Part shown: in pieces, positions 1-5,550 of the stretch
How positions within the stretch are numbered: position 1 is the stretch's first letter
How the letters are laid out: each line of letters begins with the position of its first letter
DNA from: JANSWO01 sp964351875
GTDB taxonomy: Bacteria > Pseudomonadota > Gammaproteobacteria > Pseudomonadales > Azotimanducaceae
DNA length: 9,701 bases
Direction: 5' to 3'
Assembly: GCA_964351875.1 (NCBI GenBank)
Contig: CAYGQC010000146.1
Span: 1 to 9,701, forward strand
Notes under the pieces: model-generated
Told to the model about the DNA's origin: nothing
The model's input: the letters and a program-made list of their open reading frames with translations, nothing else
Database searches by the model: none
Program-made: the position numbers and the translations under genes

Positions 1-37
1 GATTCACACCCACATCGTGCGATTTGAGCAATTGTCT

Positions 38-43
38 TATACT
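38..43 (+). promoter_or_regulatory. weak candidate -10 element upstream of alaS
   Basis: TATACT at 38-43 matches the sigma-70 -10 consensus at five of six positions and would start transcription near position 50. No convincing -35 hexamer lies at the right spacing (15-20 reads TCGTGC), and there is no extended -10 TG. It is the best promoter-like hexamer upstream of alaS, but the call is tentative and alaS may also be transcribed from outside the window. Confidence 0.25.
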
Positions 44-218
44 CCCGCACCGTTTTTTATCGGCGCGAGCCCACCATGAATCTCTCGGAGAATCCCTCAG
101 AATCGTCTGCGGAGCCTAGTCTAGGCCTCACAGCGTTAGCGATCGGCAGTTGCTGGGCGAGCAGCGTTCTTGCCTCAGACACGGGGCTGACGATTGCCAA
201 GGGAGAGCGGCAGTGACA

Positions 219-2858
219 ATGACCAGCTCAGAAATTCGCTCAGCTTTCCTTAGCTTCTTCGCCGAGCGTGGCCACAAGGTCGTGCCATCCAGTTCGTTGG
301 TGCCAAGCAACGATCCGACGCTGCTGTTTACCAATGCCGGCATGTGCCAGTTCAAGGATGCGCTCCTGGGACTTGAAGATCCGGGCTACCAGCGTGCTGT
401 ATCTGCGCAGCGCTGTGTCCGTGCGGGTGGCAAACACAACGATCTCGAAAACGTGGGTTTCACGGCGAGGCATCACACGCTGTTCGAGATGCTGGGCAAC
501 TTCAGCTTTGGCGACTACTTCAAGCGCGAGACCATCACCTGGGCCTGGGAATTTGTTACCGAGGTTCTCCAACTCCCGGTTGAACGTATCTGGGTAACTG
601 TCCACCACAGTGATGCGCAGGCGCGCGAAATCTGGGAAAAGGAGATCGGCTTGCCCCGCGAGCGGGTTATCGATCTGGACGAAGACAACTTCTGGTCAAT
701 GGGTGACACGGGGCCGTGCGGTCCCAGTACCGAGATTTTCTACGATCACGGCCCTGACGTTGCTGGTGGCCCGCCTGGATCGGCGGACCAGGACGGTGAC
801 CGGTACATTGAGTTTTGGAATCTGGTGTTTCCGCAGTTCGATCGTCAGGAAGATGGTGAGCTAGTGCAATTGCCCAGGCCTGGGGTTGATACCGGCATGG
901 GGCTTGAGCGCGTTGCCGCCATTCTTCAGCACGTTCACAGCAACTACGAGATCGATGTATTTCGAGACCTGCTCTCGCATGTCGGCAAACTGGTGGGTCT
1001 GACTGGCAACAACGAGATCCTGGCGATCGGATCGCTTCGCGTAATCGCCGATCACATCCGGGCATGCGCGTTCCTGATCGCCGATGGTGTTCGGCCAGGG
1101 GCAGATGACCGCAACTACGTGTTGCGTCGGATTATCAGACGGGCGCTAAGACACGGCCACAAGGTAGGCCTCGACCAGCCGTTCTTCCATAAGCTTGTCG
1201 CGCCGCTTGCAGAAATTATGGGGGATGCCTACCCGATCCTTCGAGAGCACGAGCAACTCATCACGGATACCCTGCTTGCCGAGGAAGAACGTTTCGCGCA
1301 AACGCTCGGCCAGGGCATGGTGCTGCTGGAATCGTCTCTTGCGGAACTGTCAGGTAAGCAGATTCCTGGCGACGTTGTTTTCAAGCTCTACGACACCTAC
1401 GGATTTCCGGTAGACCTAACCGCGGATATTGCTCGCGAGCGTGGTCTTCAGATCGATGAAGCCGGGTTTCAGGAAGCGATGCAACAACAGCGGGAACGGG
1501 GACGCGCAGCCTCCGCGAAGTTTTCAGCGACGATGAGCCAACGGGTCCGCGTGGCAGGCGACGTCGATTTCCTGGGCTATGAATTGCTCGCGACTGACGA
1601 TCAGATTCTCACTCTTTTTGCCACCAGCGAGTCGAACGTTCGAGAAGTGGAGTCGTTAGCCGAGGGTGAGGAGGGGATAGTCGTGCTGTCGCACACCCCG
1701 TTCTACGCCGAGTCGGGTGGACAGGTTGGTGATACCGGGTCGATCAGTTCTGCCAGCCCGGACAGTGCCGGCGCAGGTCAATTCGCCGTCGACGATACCC
1801 AGAAGAGTGGCGGCCAGCATATTCATATTGGCCGTGTCTCATCCGGTGTTATCCGCGTGGGAGACCGGGTGGAGGCCAGGGTGGATGCGGCCCGACGCCA
1901 GCAGATTATCCGTAACCATTCGGGTACTCACTTGTTGCACGCCGCGCTTCGCCAGGTGCTGGGTGAGCATGTTCAGCAAAAAGGGTCACTCGTCGCCCCC
2001 GAGCGCCTGCGCTTCGATTTCTCTCACAATCAACCCGTTACGCCTGCAGAACTGCAAGCGATCGAACGGCTTGTCAATTTGCAGGTTTTGCGTGGCCTGG
2101 ATGTTGAGACTCGCCTGATGTCCTTCGACGACGCAGTTGCTAGCGGAGCAATGGCGTTGTTCGGTGAAAAGTACGCTGATGACGTTCGCGTACTGTCGAT
2201 GGGTGACGGCTTCTCCGTGGAATTGTGCGGCGGCACGCACGTCAACAACATCGGCCAGATCGGTCTGCTGCGCATCGTTTCTGAGACAGGTATCGCCGCC
2301 GGTGTTCGCCGAATCGAAGCGGTTACTGGCGAAATCGCTTTAGATCTCGTCGCGTCCATCGACGCCCAACTTGAGCAGATCGCTGCCAAGTTGAAGGTGG
2401 CGCCTCTAGACAGCGCAGCGAAGGTGGCAGCACTGATTGCTGATCAGAAGTCACTTCAAGGTGAGATCGAATCACTGCAGGCCAAGGCTGCGGCCAAGTC
2501 CGGAGGCGATCTGCTGACTTCAGCAGTCGACGTTTCAGGTGTTCGCGTTCTGCAAGCGAAGGTGGATGGCGATGCCAAGGCCATGATGTCGACATTCGAC
2601 TCCTTGCGCGCGAAAGACCCCGAGCTGGTTGTTGTTCTCGCCAGCGTGTCCGCCGACAAGGTAAACCTGGTCGCGGGCGTTCCGAAGTCGTTACACAGCA
2701 GCTTCAATGCTTCCCAGCTCGTTGGCGTTGTCGCCGAACAAGTGGGCGCAAAAGGCGGAGGTCGTCCCGATATGGCACGGGCAGGCGGCGGTACAGATGT
2801 TCAAGCCCTCCCGGCAGCACTGGACTCGGTTGCCACCTGGGTCGCGAAGCAGCTCTGA
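219..2858 (+). CDS. alaS: alanyl-tRNA synthetase
   Basis: Class II aminoacyl-tRNA synthetase that charges tRNA-Ala with alanine in the cytoplasm and edits misacylated Ser/Gly. The 879-residue product is close to the 876 of E. coli AlaS. The N-terminal catalytic core opens with an EIRSAFLSFF stretch and contains the class II motif 1 region FTNAGMCQFKD. The editing domain carries the zinc ligands H567 and H571 (HSGTH) and C670 and H674 (CGGTH), which align with the known E. coli zinc site. The C-terminal C-Ala domain ends in the conserved GGGRPDMARAGG. I chose ATG 219 because it aligns with the E. coli N-terminus. A GTG at 213 adds two residues and is better spaced from the purine-rich GGGAGAG at 201-207, so it is a real alternative. 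lysC begins 3 nt after the stop, which suggests one operon. Nothing in the gene looks damaged. Confidence 0.98.
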   Translation: MTSSEIRSAFLSFFAERGHKVVPSSSLVPSNDPTLLFTNAGMCQFKDALLGLEDPGYQRAVSAQRCVRAGGKHNDLENVGFTARHHTLFEMLGNFSFGDYFKRETITWAWEFVTEVLQLPVERIWVTVHHSDAQAREIWEKEIGLPRERVIDLDEDNFWSMGDTGPCGPSTEIFYDHGPDVAGGPPGSADQDGDRYIEFWNLVFPQFDRQEDGELVQLPRPGVDTGMGLERVAAILQHVHSNYEIDVFRDLLSHVGKLVGLTGNNEILAIGSLRVIADHIRACAFLIADGVRPGADDRNYVLRRIIRRALRHGHKVGLDQPFFHKLVAPLAEIMGDAYPILREHEQLITDTLLAEEERFAQTLGQGMVLLESSLAELSGKQIPGDVVFKLYDTYGFPVDLTADIARERGLQIDEAGFQEAMQQQRERGRAASAKFSATMSQRVRVAGDVDFLGYELLATDDQILTLFATSESNVREVESLAEGEEGIVVLSHTPFYAESGGQVGDTGSISSASPDSAGAGQFAVDDTQKSGGQHIHIGRVSSGVIRVGDRVEARVDAARRQQIIRNHSGTHLLHAALRQVLGEHVQQKGSLVAPERLRFDFSHNQPVTPAELQAIERLVNLQVLRGLDVETRLMSFDDAVASGAMALFGEKYADDVRVLSMGDGFSVELCGGTHVNNIGQIGLLRIVSETGIAAGVRRIEAVTGEIALDLVASIDAQLEQIAAKLKVAPLDSAAKVAALIADQKSLQGEIESLQAKAAAKSGGDLLTSAVDVSGVRVLQAKVDGDAKAMMSTFDSLRAKDPELVVVLASVSADKVNLVAGVPKSLHSSFNASQLVGVVAEQVGAKGGGRPDMARAGGGTDVQALPAALDSVATWVAKQL

Positions 2859-2861
2859 GCC

Positions 2862-4094
2862 ATGGCGATCTACGTACAAAAATATGGCGGCACTTCGGTC
2901 GGTTCACCGGAACGCATTCATGCCGTCGCCGAGCGAGTGGCGAGGTTTCGCGCAGCCGGTCACGATGTTGTGGTGGTTGTCTCCGCGATGAGCGGAGAAA
3001 CCAACCGTCTAACCGAACTGGCTCAACAGGTTGGCGGCGATGCTCAGCCCAGAGAGATGGACATGCTCCTGTCGTCAGGCGAGCAGGTAACGATCGCACT
3101 ACTGTCCATGGCGCTCGCCGACCGTGGCTGGGCAGCACGATCGTACCTCGGCTCGCAAGTCGCGATCACAACGGACAGCAGCCACACCAAAGCCCGTATC
3201 GAACACATCGACACTGATTCGCTGCGCGCGTGTCTCGCCGATGGCGTCATTCCAGTAGTCGCCGGCTTTCAGGGTGTGGATCCGTCCGGCGAAATCACGA
3301 CACTCGGCCGAGGCGGCAGCGATACGACAGCGGTCGCTTTGGCCGCCGCGCTTGCCGTCGATGAGTGTCAGATCTATACCGATGTCGATGGCGTCTACAC
3401 AACTGATCCGAGAGTGGTGGCGAATGCCCGTCGACTGCGGTCGGTGACATTCGAAGAGATGCTCGAAATGGCAAGCCTCGGGTCAAAGGTGTTGCACCCA
3501 CGCTCCGTCGAGTTTGCAGGCAAATACAACGTGGCTCTTCGCGTATTGTCCAGCTTTGAAGAGGGCGAAGGCACGTTAATCACTACCGAGGAATCCACTA
3601 TGGAACGCCCAGTTGTGTCGGGTATCGCATTTACCCGTGACGAAGCGAAATTGACGCTTGTCGGCGTGCCCGACGTACCGGGGGTCGCCAGTCGCATTCT
3701 TGGACCGATCGGCAAGGACGGAATTGAGATCGACATGATCGTGCAGAACGTCGGCGCGGATGGGACCACCGACTTCACGTTCACGGTCAAGAAAGCTGAC
3801 TTCAAACGGGCCGAAAATATCCTCCATCAGGTGCGCGACACGTTAAAGGCGAATCGTGTCATCGCCGATGCAGATATCGCCAAAGTGAGTGTGGTTGGCG
3901 TTGGAATGCGATCCCACGCGGGTGTCGCAACGACGATGTTTGACGCGCTTGCGGCTGAGAACATCAACATCCAGGTGATCTCTACGTCCGAGATCAAGAT
4001 TTCCGTCGTGGTAGCCGAGCGCTACCTCGAGCTCGCTGTTCGCTCTATACACGACGCTTTCGGCCTGTCGGAGGAGCCGCTCTCGGAGGATTAA
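2862..4094 (+). CDS. lysC: aspartate kinase (aspartokinase), two ACT domains
   Basis: Phosphorylates L-aspartate with ATP, the first step toward lysine, threonine, methionine and diaminopimelate. The 410-residue product is a monofunctional aspartokinase. An amino acid kinase fold comes first, with the diagnostic KYGGTSVG at residues 7-14, a VVSAMSGETN segment near residue 41 and the glycine-rich GRGGSDTT at 149-156. Two ACT domains follow (about 263-335 and 343-402); in this family they bind lysine and/or threonine for feedback inhibition. There is no homoserine dehydrogenase fusion. The start lies 3 nt after the alaS stop and has no clear Shine-Dalgarno sequence, so translation is probably coupled to alaS. 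The alaS-lysC-csrA order is the same as in Pseudomonas. An internal in-frame start with its own ribosome binding site is listed separately. Confidence 0.97.
   Translation: MAIYVQKYGGTSVGSPERIHAVAERVARFRAAGHDVVVVVSAMSGETNRLTELAQQVGGDAQPREMDMLLSSGEQVTIALLSMALADRGWAARSYLGSQVAITTDSSHTKARIEHIDTDSLRACLADGVIPVVAGFQGVDPSGEITTLGRGGSDTTAVALAAALAVDECQIYTDVDGVYTTDPRVVANARRLRSVTFEEMLEMASLGSKVLHPRSVEFAGKYNVALRVLSSFEEGEGTLITTEESTMERPVVSGIAFTRDEAKLTLVGVPDVPGVASRILGPIGKDGIEIDMIVQNVGADGTTDFTFTVKKADFKRAENILHQVRDTLKANRVIADADIAKVSVVGVGMRSHAGVATTMFDALAAENINIQVISTSEIKISVVVAERYLELAVRSIHDAFGLSEEPLSED
3588..3602 (+). promoter_or_regulatory. possible internal translation start in lysC (beta-subunit start)
   Basis: A GAGGAA Shine-Dalgarno-like sequence at 3588-3593 sits 6 nt before an in-frame ATG at 3600-3602, which is Met247 of LysC. 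A product from here would run to 4094 (164 residues) and contain just the two ACT domains. In Bacillus subtilis aspartokinase II and Corynebacterium glutamicum LysC, an internal start at nearly the same place makes the beta subunit of an alpha2-beta2 enzyme. Use of this start here is inferred; chance SD-ATG pairs do occur inside genes. Confidence 0.45.
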
Positions 4095-4131
4095 GCCCAA
4101 CGAAAGCCTCGGTTGAAATGGGCGGAATCGA

Positions 4132-4160
4132 TTACACTTATACTTGCGCCATACAATAAT
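4132..4160 (+). promoter_or_regulatory. candidate promoter for csrA
   Basis: The 124-nt gap between lysC and csrA contains a notably AT-rich stretch. AATAAT at 4155-4160 matches the -10 consensus well and lies 17 bp after TTACAC at 4132-4137, which is a poor -35. A TTGAAA at 4113-4118 is a better -35 but pairs only with a TATACT (4139-4144) at an overlong 20-bp spacing. csrA genes often have several promoters, so a local one is expected, but the exact element is not certain. Confidence 0.35.
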
Positions 4161-4218
4161 AAGAATTGACCGCTTACGGACTAGCGGGATCAGGCCCGGG
4201 CTCAGGAGGCCCAGCTGC

Positions 4219-4410
4219 ATGTTGATACTGACACGACGAATCGGTGAAACGTTGATGATCGGCGACGAGATCACGGTCACTGTGCTTGGCGTCAAAGGCA
4301 ATCAGGTCAGGCTTGGCGTGAATGCGCCTAAAGATGTTGCCGTCCACAGGGAGGAAATCTATCAGCGAATCCTGGACGAGCAGGATGAGGCCGGTGACGA
4401 AAAGGACTAG
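4219..4410 (+). CDS. csrA: carbon storage regulator CsrA (RsmA family)
   Basis: Small homodimeric RNA-binding protein that binds GGA motifs in mRNA leaders and represses or stabilises the messages; it is titrated by CsrB/RsmY-type small RNAs. The 63-residue product is almost identical to E. coli CsrA over the core: MLILTRRIGETLMIGDEI at the start, then the VKGNQVRLGV strand. The RNA-binding residues are present: L4, R6 and R7 in strand 1, and the VHREE segment containing the key R44. The C-terminal tail (DEQDEAGDEKD) is acidic and variable, as is usual. The start is fixed by a perfect AGGAGG at 4204-4209, 9 nt before the ATG, and by alignment; the upstream in-frame TTG at 4144 is not needed. 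The gene is monocistronic or read through from lysC, and ends at an intrinsic terminator 30 nt downstream. Confidence 0.98.
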   Translation: MLILTRRIGETLMIGDEITVTVLGVKGNQVRLGVNAPKDVAVHREEIYQRILDEQDEAGDEKD

Positions 4411-4439
4411 CTCGCAGCAACGTTAAGCGATTCGATCAG

Positions 4440-4462
4440 ACGGAGCCTAGGGCTCCGTTTTT
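4440..4462 (+). terminator. intrinsic terminator of csrA
   Basis: Perfect 8-bp stem, ACGGAGCC at 4440-4447 and GGCTCCGT at 4451-4458, with a TAG loop. The strand then continues as T to 4462. This is a standard Rho-independent terminator for + strand transcription, starting 30 nt after the csrA stop codon. Confidence 0.93.
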
Positions 4463-4646
4463 GGTTCTGGGGGGTGCTTGCAGACGTTGTATCGATTGCC
4501 ATCGGTCATCGCGCGAAACCAACAACCTACCTCTTCGCGAGGAGTCGGACTGCAGTCGGGCGACGCGGCGATCTCCGTCGGCTTCCCAAAAACGAAAAAA
4601 CGCGATGGCTTCCGGGGCATTAAGAACAACTTTGTGACGGCCTGAA

Positions 4647-4991
4647 CTACTTCGCAGAACCCTCGATAAAGGCAGGTTCCACCGCGAAAACGTCAACACC
4701 CTCCAGGCAGCCAGCATTGACGCCATACTTCTCGGGAAACTTGCGTATCTTGTGAAAGGTGTATACGCCACAGCGTTTACAGAAATAGTGCTCTGCGACA
4801 TGGCTATTGAACTAATAACGGCTTAGGTGATTAGCCCCCTCCAGAATCACCAGATCACGAGCGTCACAACGCACAACTATAGTGGTCCGTCGCCTGCACA
4901 TAGAACAGTCGCATCGAACGCTGTGACTTGTGTCTACTCTCACCGTGAATATGACTGCCTCGCAGTGGCATCTGCCTGTGAAATTTTCCAT
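4647..4991 (-). pseudogene. GFA/CENP-V family zinc protein, interrupted by one amber codon
   Basis: Reading the minus strand from ATG 4991 gives 114 codons of coherent GFA-family (glutathione-dependent formaldehyde-activating-like) protein with a single in-frame TAG at codon 60 (+ strand 4812-4814). All expected zinc ligands are present: CHC at residues 8-10, CDCSMC at 27-32 and CKRC at 71-74. The family-typical FNSHVAEHYFCKRCGVYTFH and YGVNAGCLEGVD stretches follow the stop. The amber replaces a residue that could have been Gln (CAG to TAG). Both halves are shorter than 60 residues, so a length-filtered ORF search misses them. No Shine-Dalgarno sequence precedes the ATG and an in-frame stop lies 6 nt upstream, so expression signals also look decayed. 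GFA-domain proteins are zinc proteins of about 115-135 residues, and most members have no proven substrate. A sequencing error or amber suppression would make this an intact gene. Confidence 0.85.
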
Positions 4992-5084
4992 GGGGTACTA
5001 AGGGATTTGCTTAGCCGCAGTGTACCCGCGGTGTAAGGTCACCACTGTTGTCGCTGGTCGCGAGTAGCTTTGGGCGCAGCGGGA

Positions 5085-5150
5085 TGCATGAGGTGCATGA
5101 GGTGCATGAGGTGCATGAGGTGCATGAGGTGCATGAGGTGCATGAGGTGC
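5085..5150 (+). repeat. 9-bp tandem repeat, 7 copies
   Basis: Seven perfect head-to-tail copies of TGCATGAGG occupy 5085-5147, followed by a partial TGC to 5150. It lies in non-coding DNA upstream of the broken GFA gene and left of the tRNA-Ser hairpins. A + strand reading frame through it encodes repeated Met-Arg-Cys, but that frame continues into the antisense of the tRNA and is not credible as a gene. Perfect identity of all copies suggests recent slippage expansion, so copy number probably varies between strains. Confidence 0.97.
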
Positions 5151-5193
5151 AGCATAGACGTAGATTGGATAGGAGTTAGCTGGACGCTCTCGA

Positions 5194-5230
5194 GCATTGC
5201 GCTCGATCGCGTTGCGATCAGAGCGAATGC
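5194..5230. repeat. imperfect inverted repeat (hairpin 1)
   Basis: The left arm runs 5194-5210 and the right arm 5214-5230 around a GTT loop. The inner 6 bp (GATCGC/GCGATC) are perfect. Five more (CGCTC/GAGCG) follow after a bulged A at 5220, and five more (GCATT/AATGC) after a bulged G at 5199, giving 16 paired bases in all. No T-tract follows, so it is not an intrinsic terminator. It is the first of three consecutive hairpins in this non-coding stretch. Confidence 0.8.
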
Positions 5231-5257
5231 ACTGTCGCTCTCCGGGGCTTCAGCGCG

Positions 5258-5308
5258 CGAAGATTTTCTGAAGTCGATTGCGGAGCAATCGGTTTCAGAA
5301 GATCGTCG
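5258..5308. repeat. long inverted repeat (hairpin 2)
   Basis: Arms 5262-5281 and 5285-5304 pair over 20 positions, 17 of them Watson-Crick and the other three G-U type when read as + strand RNA, around a 3-nt GGA loop. After one mismatch the stem continues for 3 bp (5258-5260 with 5306-5308). There is no T-tract on either side. Three wobble-compatible differences within a 20-bp stem look like selection for an RNA structure, but they could also be decay of a once-perfect palindrome. Confidence 0.85.
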
Positions 5309-5310
5309 TA

Positions 5311-5367
5311 CCTCTCCGCCACAAAAAAACGGGCCCGAATGGGGCCCGTTCTTTTGTGGCGGAGAGG
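5311..5367. repeat. 26-bp inverted repeat spanning the terminator and tRNA-Ser acceptor end
   Basis: Arms 5311-5336 and 5342-5367 are complementary over 26 bp with one mismatch (A5327 opposite C5351) and a 5-nt loop. The right arm contains the last 11 nt of the minus-strand tRNA-Ser (3' acceptor strand, discriminator base and CCA) plus its 3' trailer. The left arm is therefore an inverted copy of that tRNA end. The symmetry stops exactly at the junction of acceptor stem and T arm. Confidence 0.95.
5323..5355 (-). terminator. intrinsic terminator of tRNA-Ser, probably bidirectional
   Basis: Read on the minus strand, an 8-bp GC-rich stem (5342-5349 with 5329-5336, ACGGGCCC/GGGCCCGT) with a 5-nt loop runs into a T-tract (the A-run 5323-5329 on the + strand). 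It begins a few nt after the tRNA CCA and is a textbook Rho-independent terminator. On the + strand the same stem is followed by TTCTTTT at 5349-5355, so it could also stop transcription arriving from the left. Confidence 0.93.
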
Positions 5368-5446
5368 GAGGGATTCGAACCCTCGATGGGCGTTAACCCA
5401 TACTCCCTTAGCAGGGGAGCGCCTTCGACCGCTCGGCCACCTCTCC
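5357..5446 (-). tRNA. tRNA-Ser(GCU)
   Basis: On the minus strand the 90-nt sequence begins GGAGAGG and ends CCTCTCC-G-CCA, a perfect 7-bp acceptor stem with the CCA encoded. The D arm GCCGAGCGG is present. The anticodon stem CTCCC/GGGAG encloses the loop CTGCTAA, giving anticodon GCU, which reads AGC and AGU serine codons. A long variable arm (TATGGGTTAACGCCCAT) and discriminator G are typical of class II tRNA-Ser, and the T loop GGTTCGAATCC is canonical. In E. coli a tRNA-Ser gene lies just downstream of csrA in the same direction; here it is convergent with csrA and separated by about 0.9 kb. Confidence 0.98.
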
Positions 5447-5456
5447 GTGGGCGCGC

Positions 5457-5485
5457 ATTCTAGCACCACTTACCCGGGCTTTGAG
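5457..5485 (-). promoter_or_regulatory. promoter of tRNA-Ser
   Basis: On the minus strand, TAGAAT (complement of 5457-5462) is preceded directly by TGC, making an extended -10. It is followed by a GC-rich discriminator before the tRNA 5' end at 5446, giving a leader of only a few nt. A weak -35 (CTCAAA, complement of 5480-5485) sits at 17-bp spacing. A GC-rich discriminator is characteristic of stringently controlled stable-RNA promoters. Confidence 0.65.
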
Positions 5486-5550
5486 AAGGGGCTTAGGCAC
5501 GAATTGCGACGTGCTGCGTTGATAGCGAGTACCCGGTTAGCAGCGCCCGC

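Noticed and set aside
76..216. 46-codon + strand ORF ending in a GTGA overlap with the alternative alaS start
   Set aside because: No Shine-Dalgarno sequence, no recognisable protein (it does not resemble RecX, which often precedes alaS), and a length easily reached by chance.
4447..4629. 60-residue minus-strand ORF between csrA and the GFA pseudogene
   Set aside because: Its 3' end lies inside the csrA terminator stem, no family is recognisable and no ribosome binding site is evident. The 4463-4646 stretch otherwise shows nothing I can name.
4436..4801. 121-residue minus-strand ORF
   Set aside because: It is an alternative frame over the GFA pseudogene; the neighbouring frame carries the real GFA motifs.
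5085..5150. CRISPR-like array
   Set aside because: The units are 9 bp with no spacers, so this is a simple tandem repeat.
5070..5396. + strand frame encoding seven Met-Arg-Cys repeats
   Set aside because: It is a by-product of the 9-bp repeat being a multiple of three. The rest of the frame covers hairpins and the tRNA antisense with no recognisable protein.
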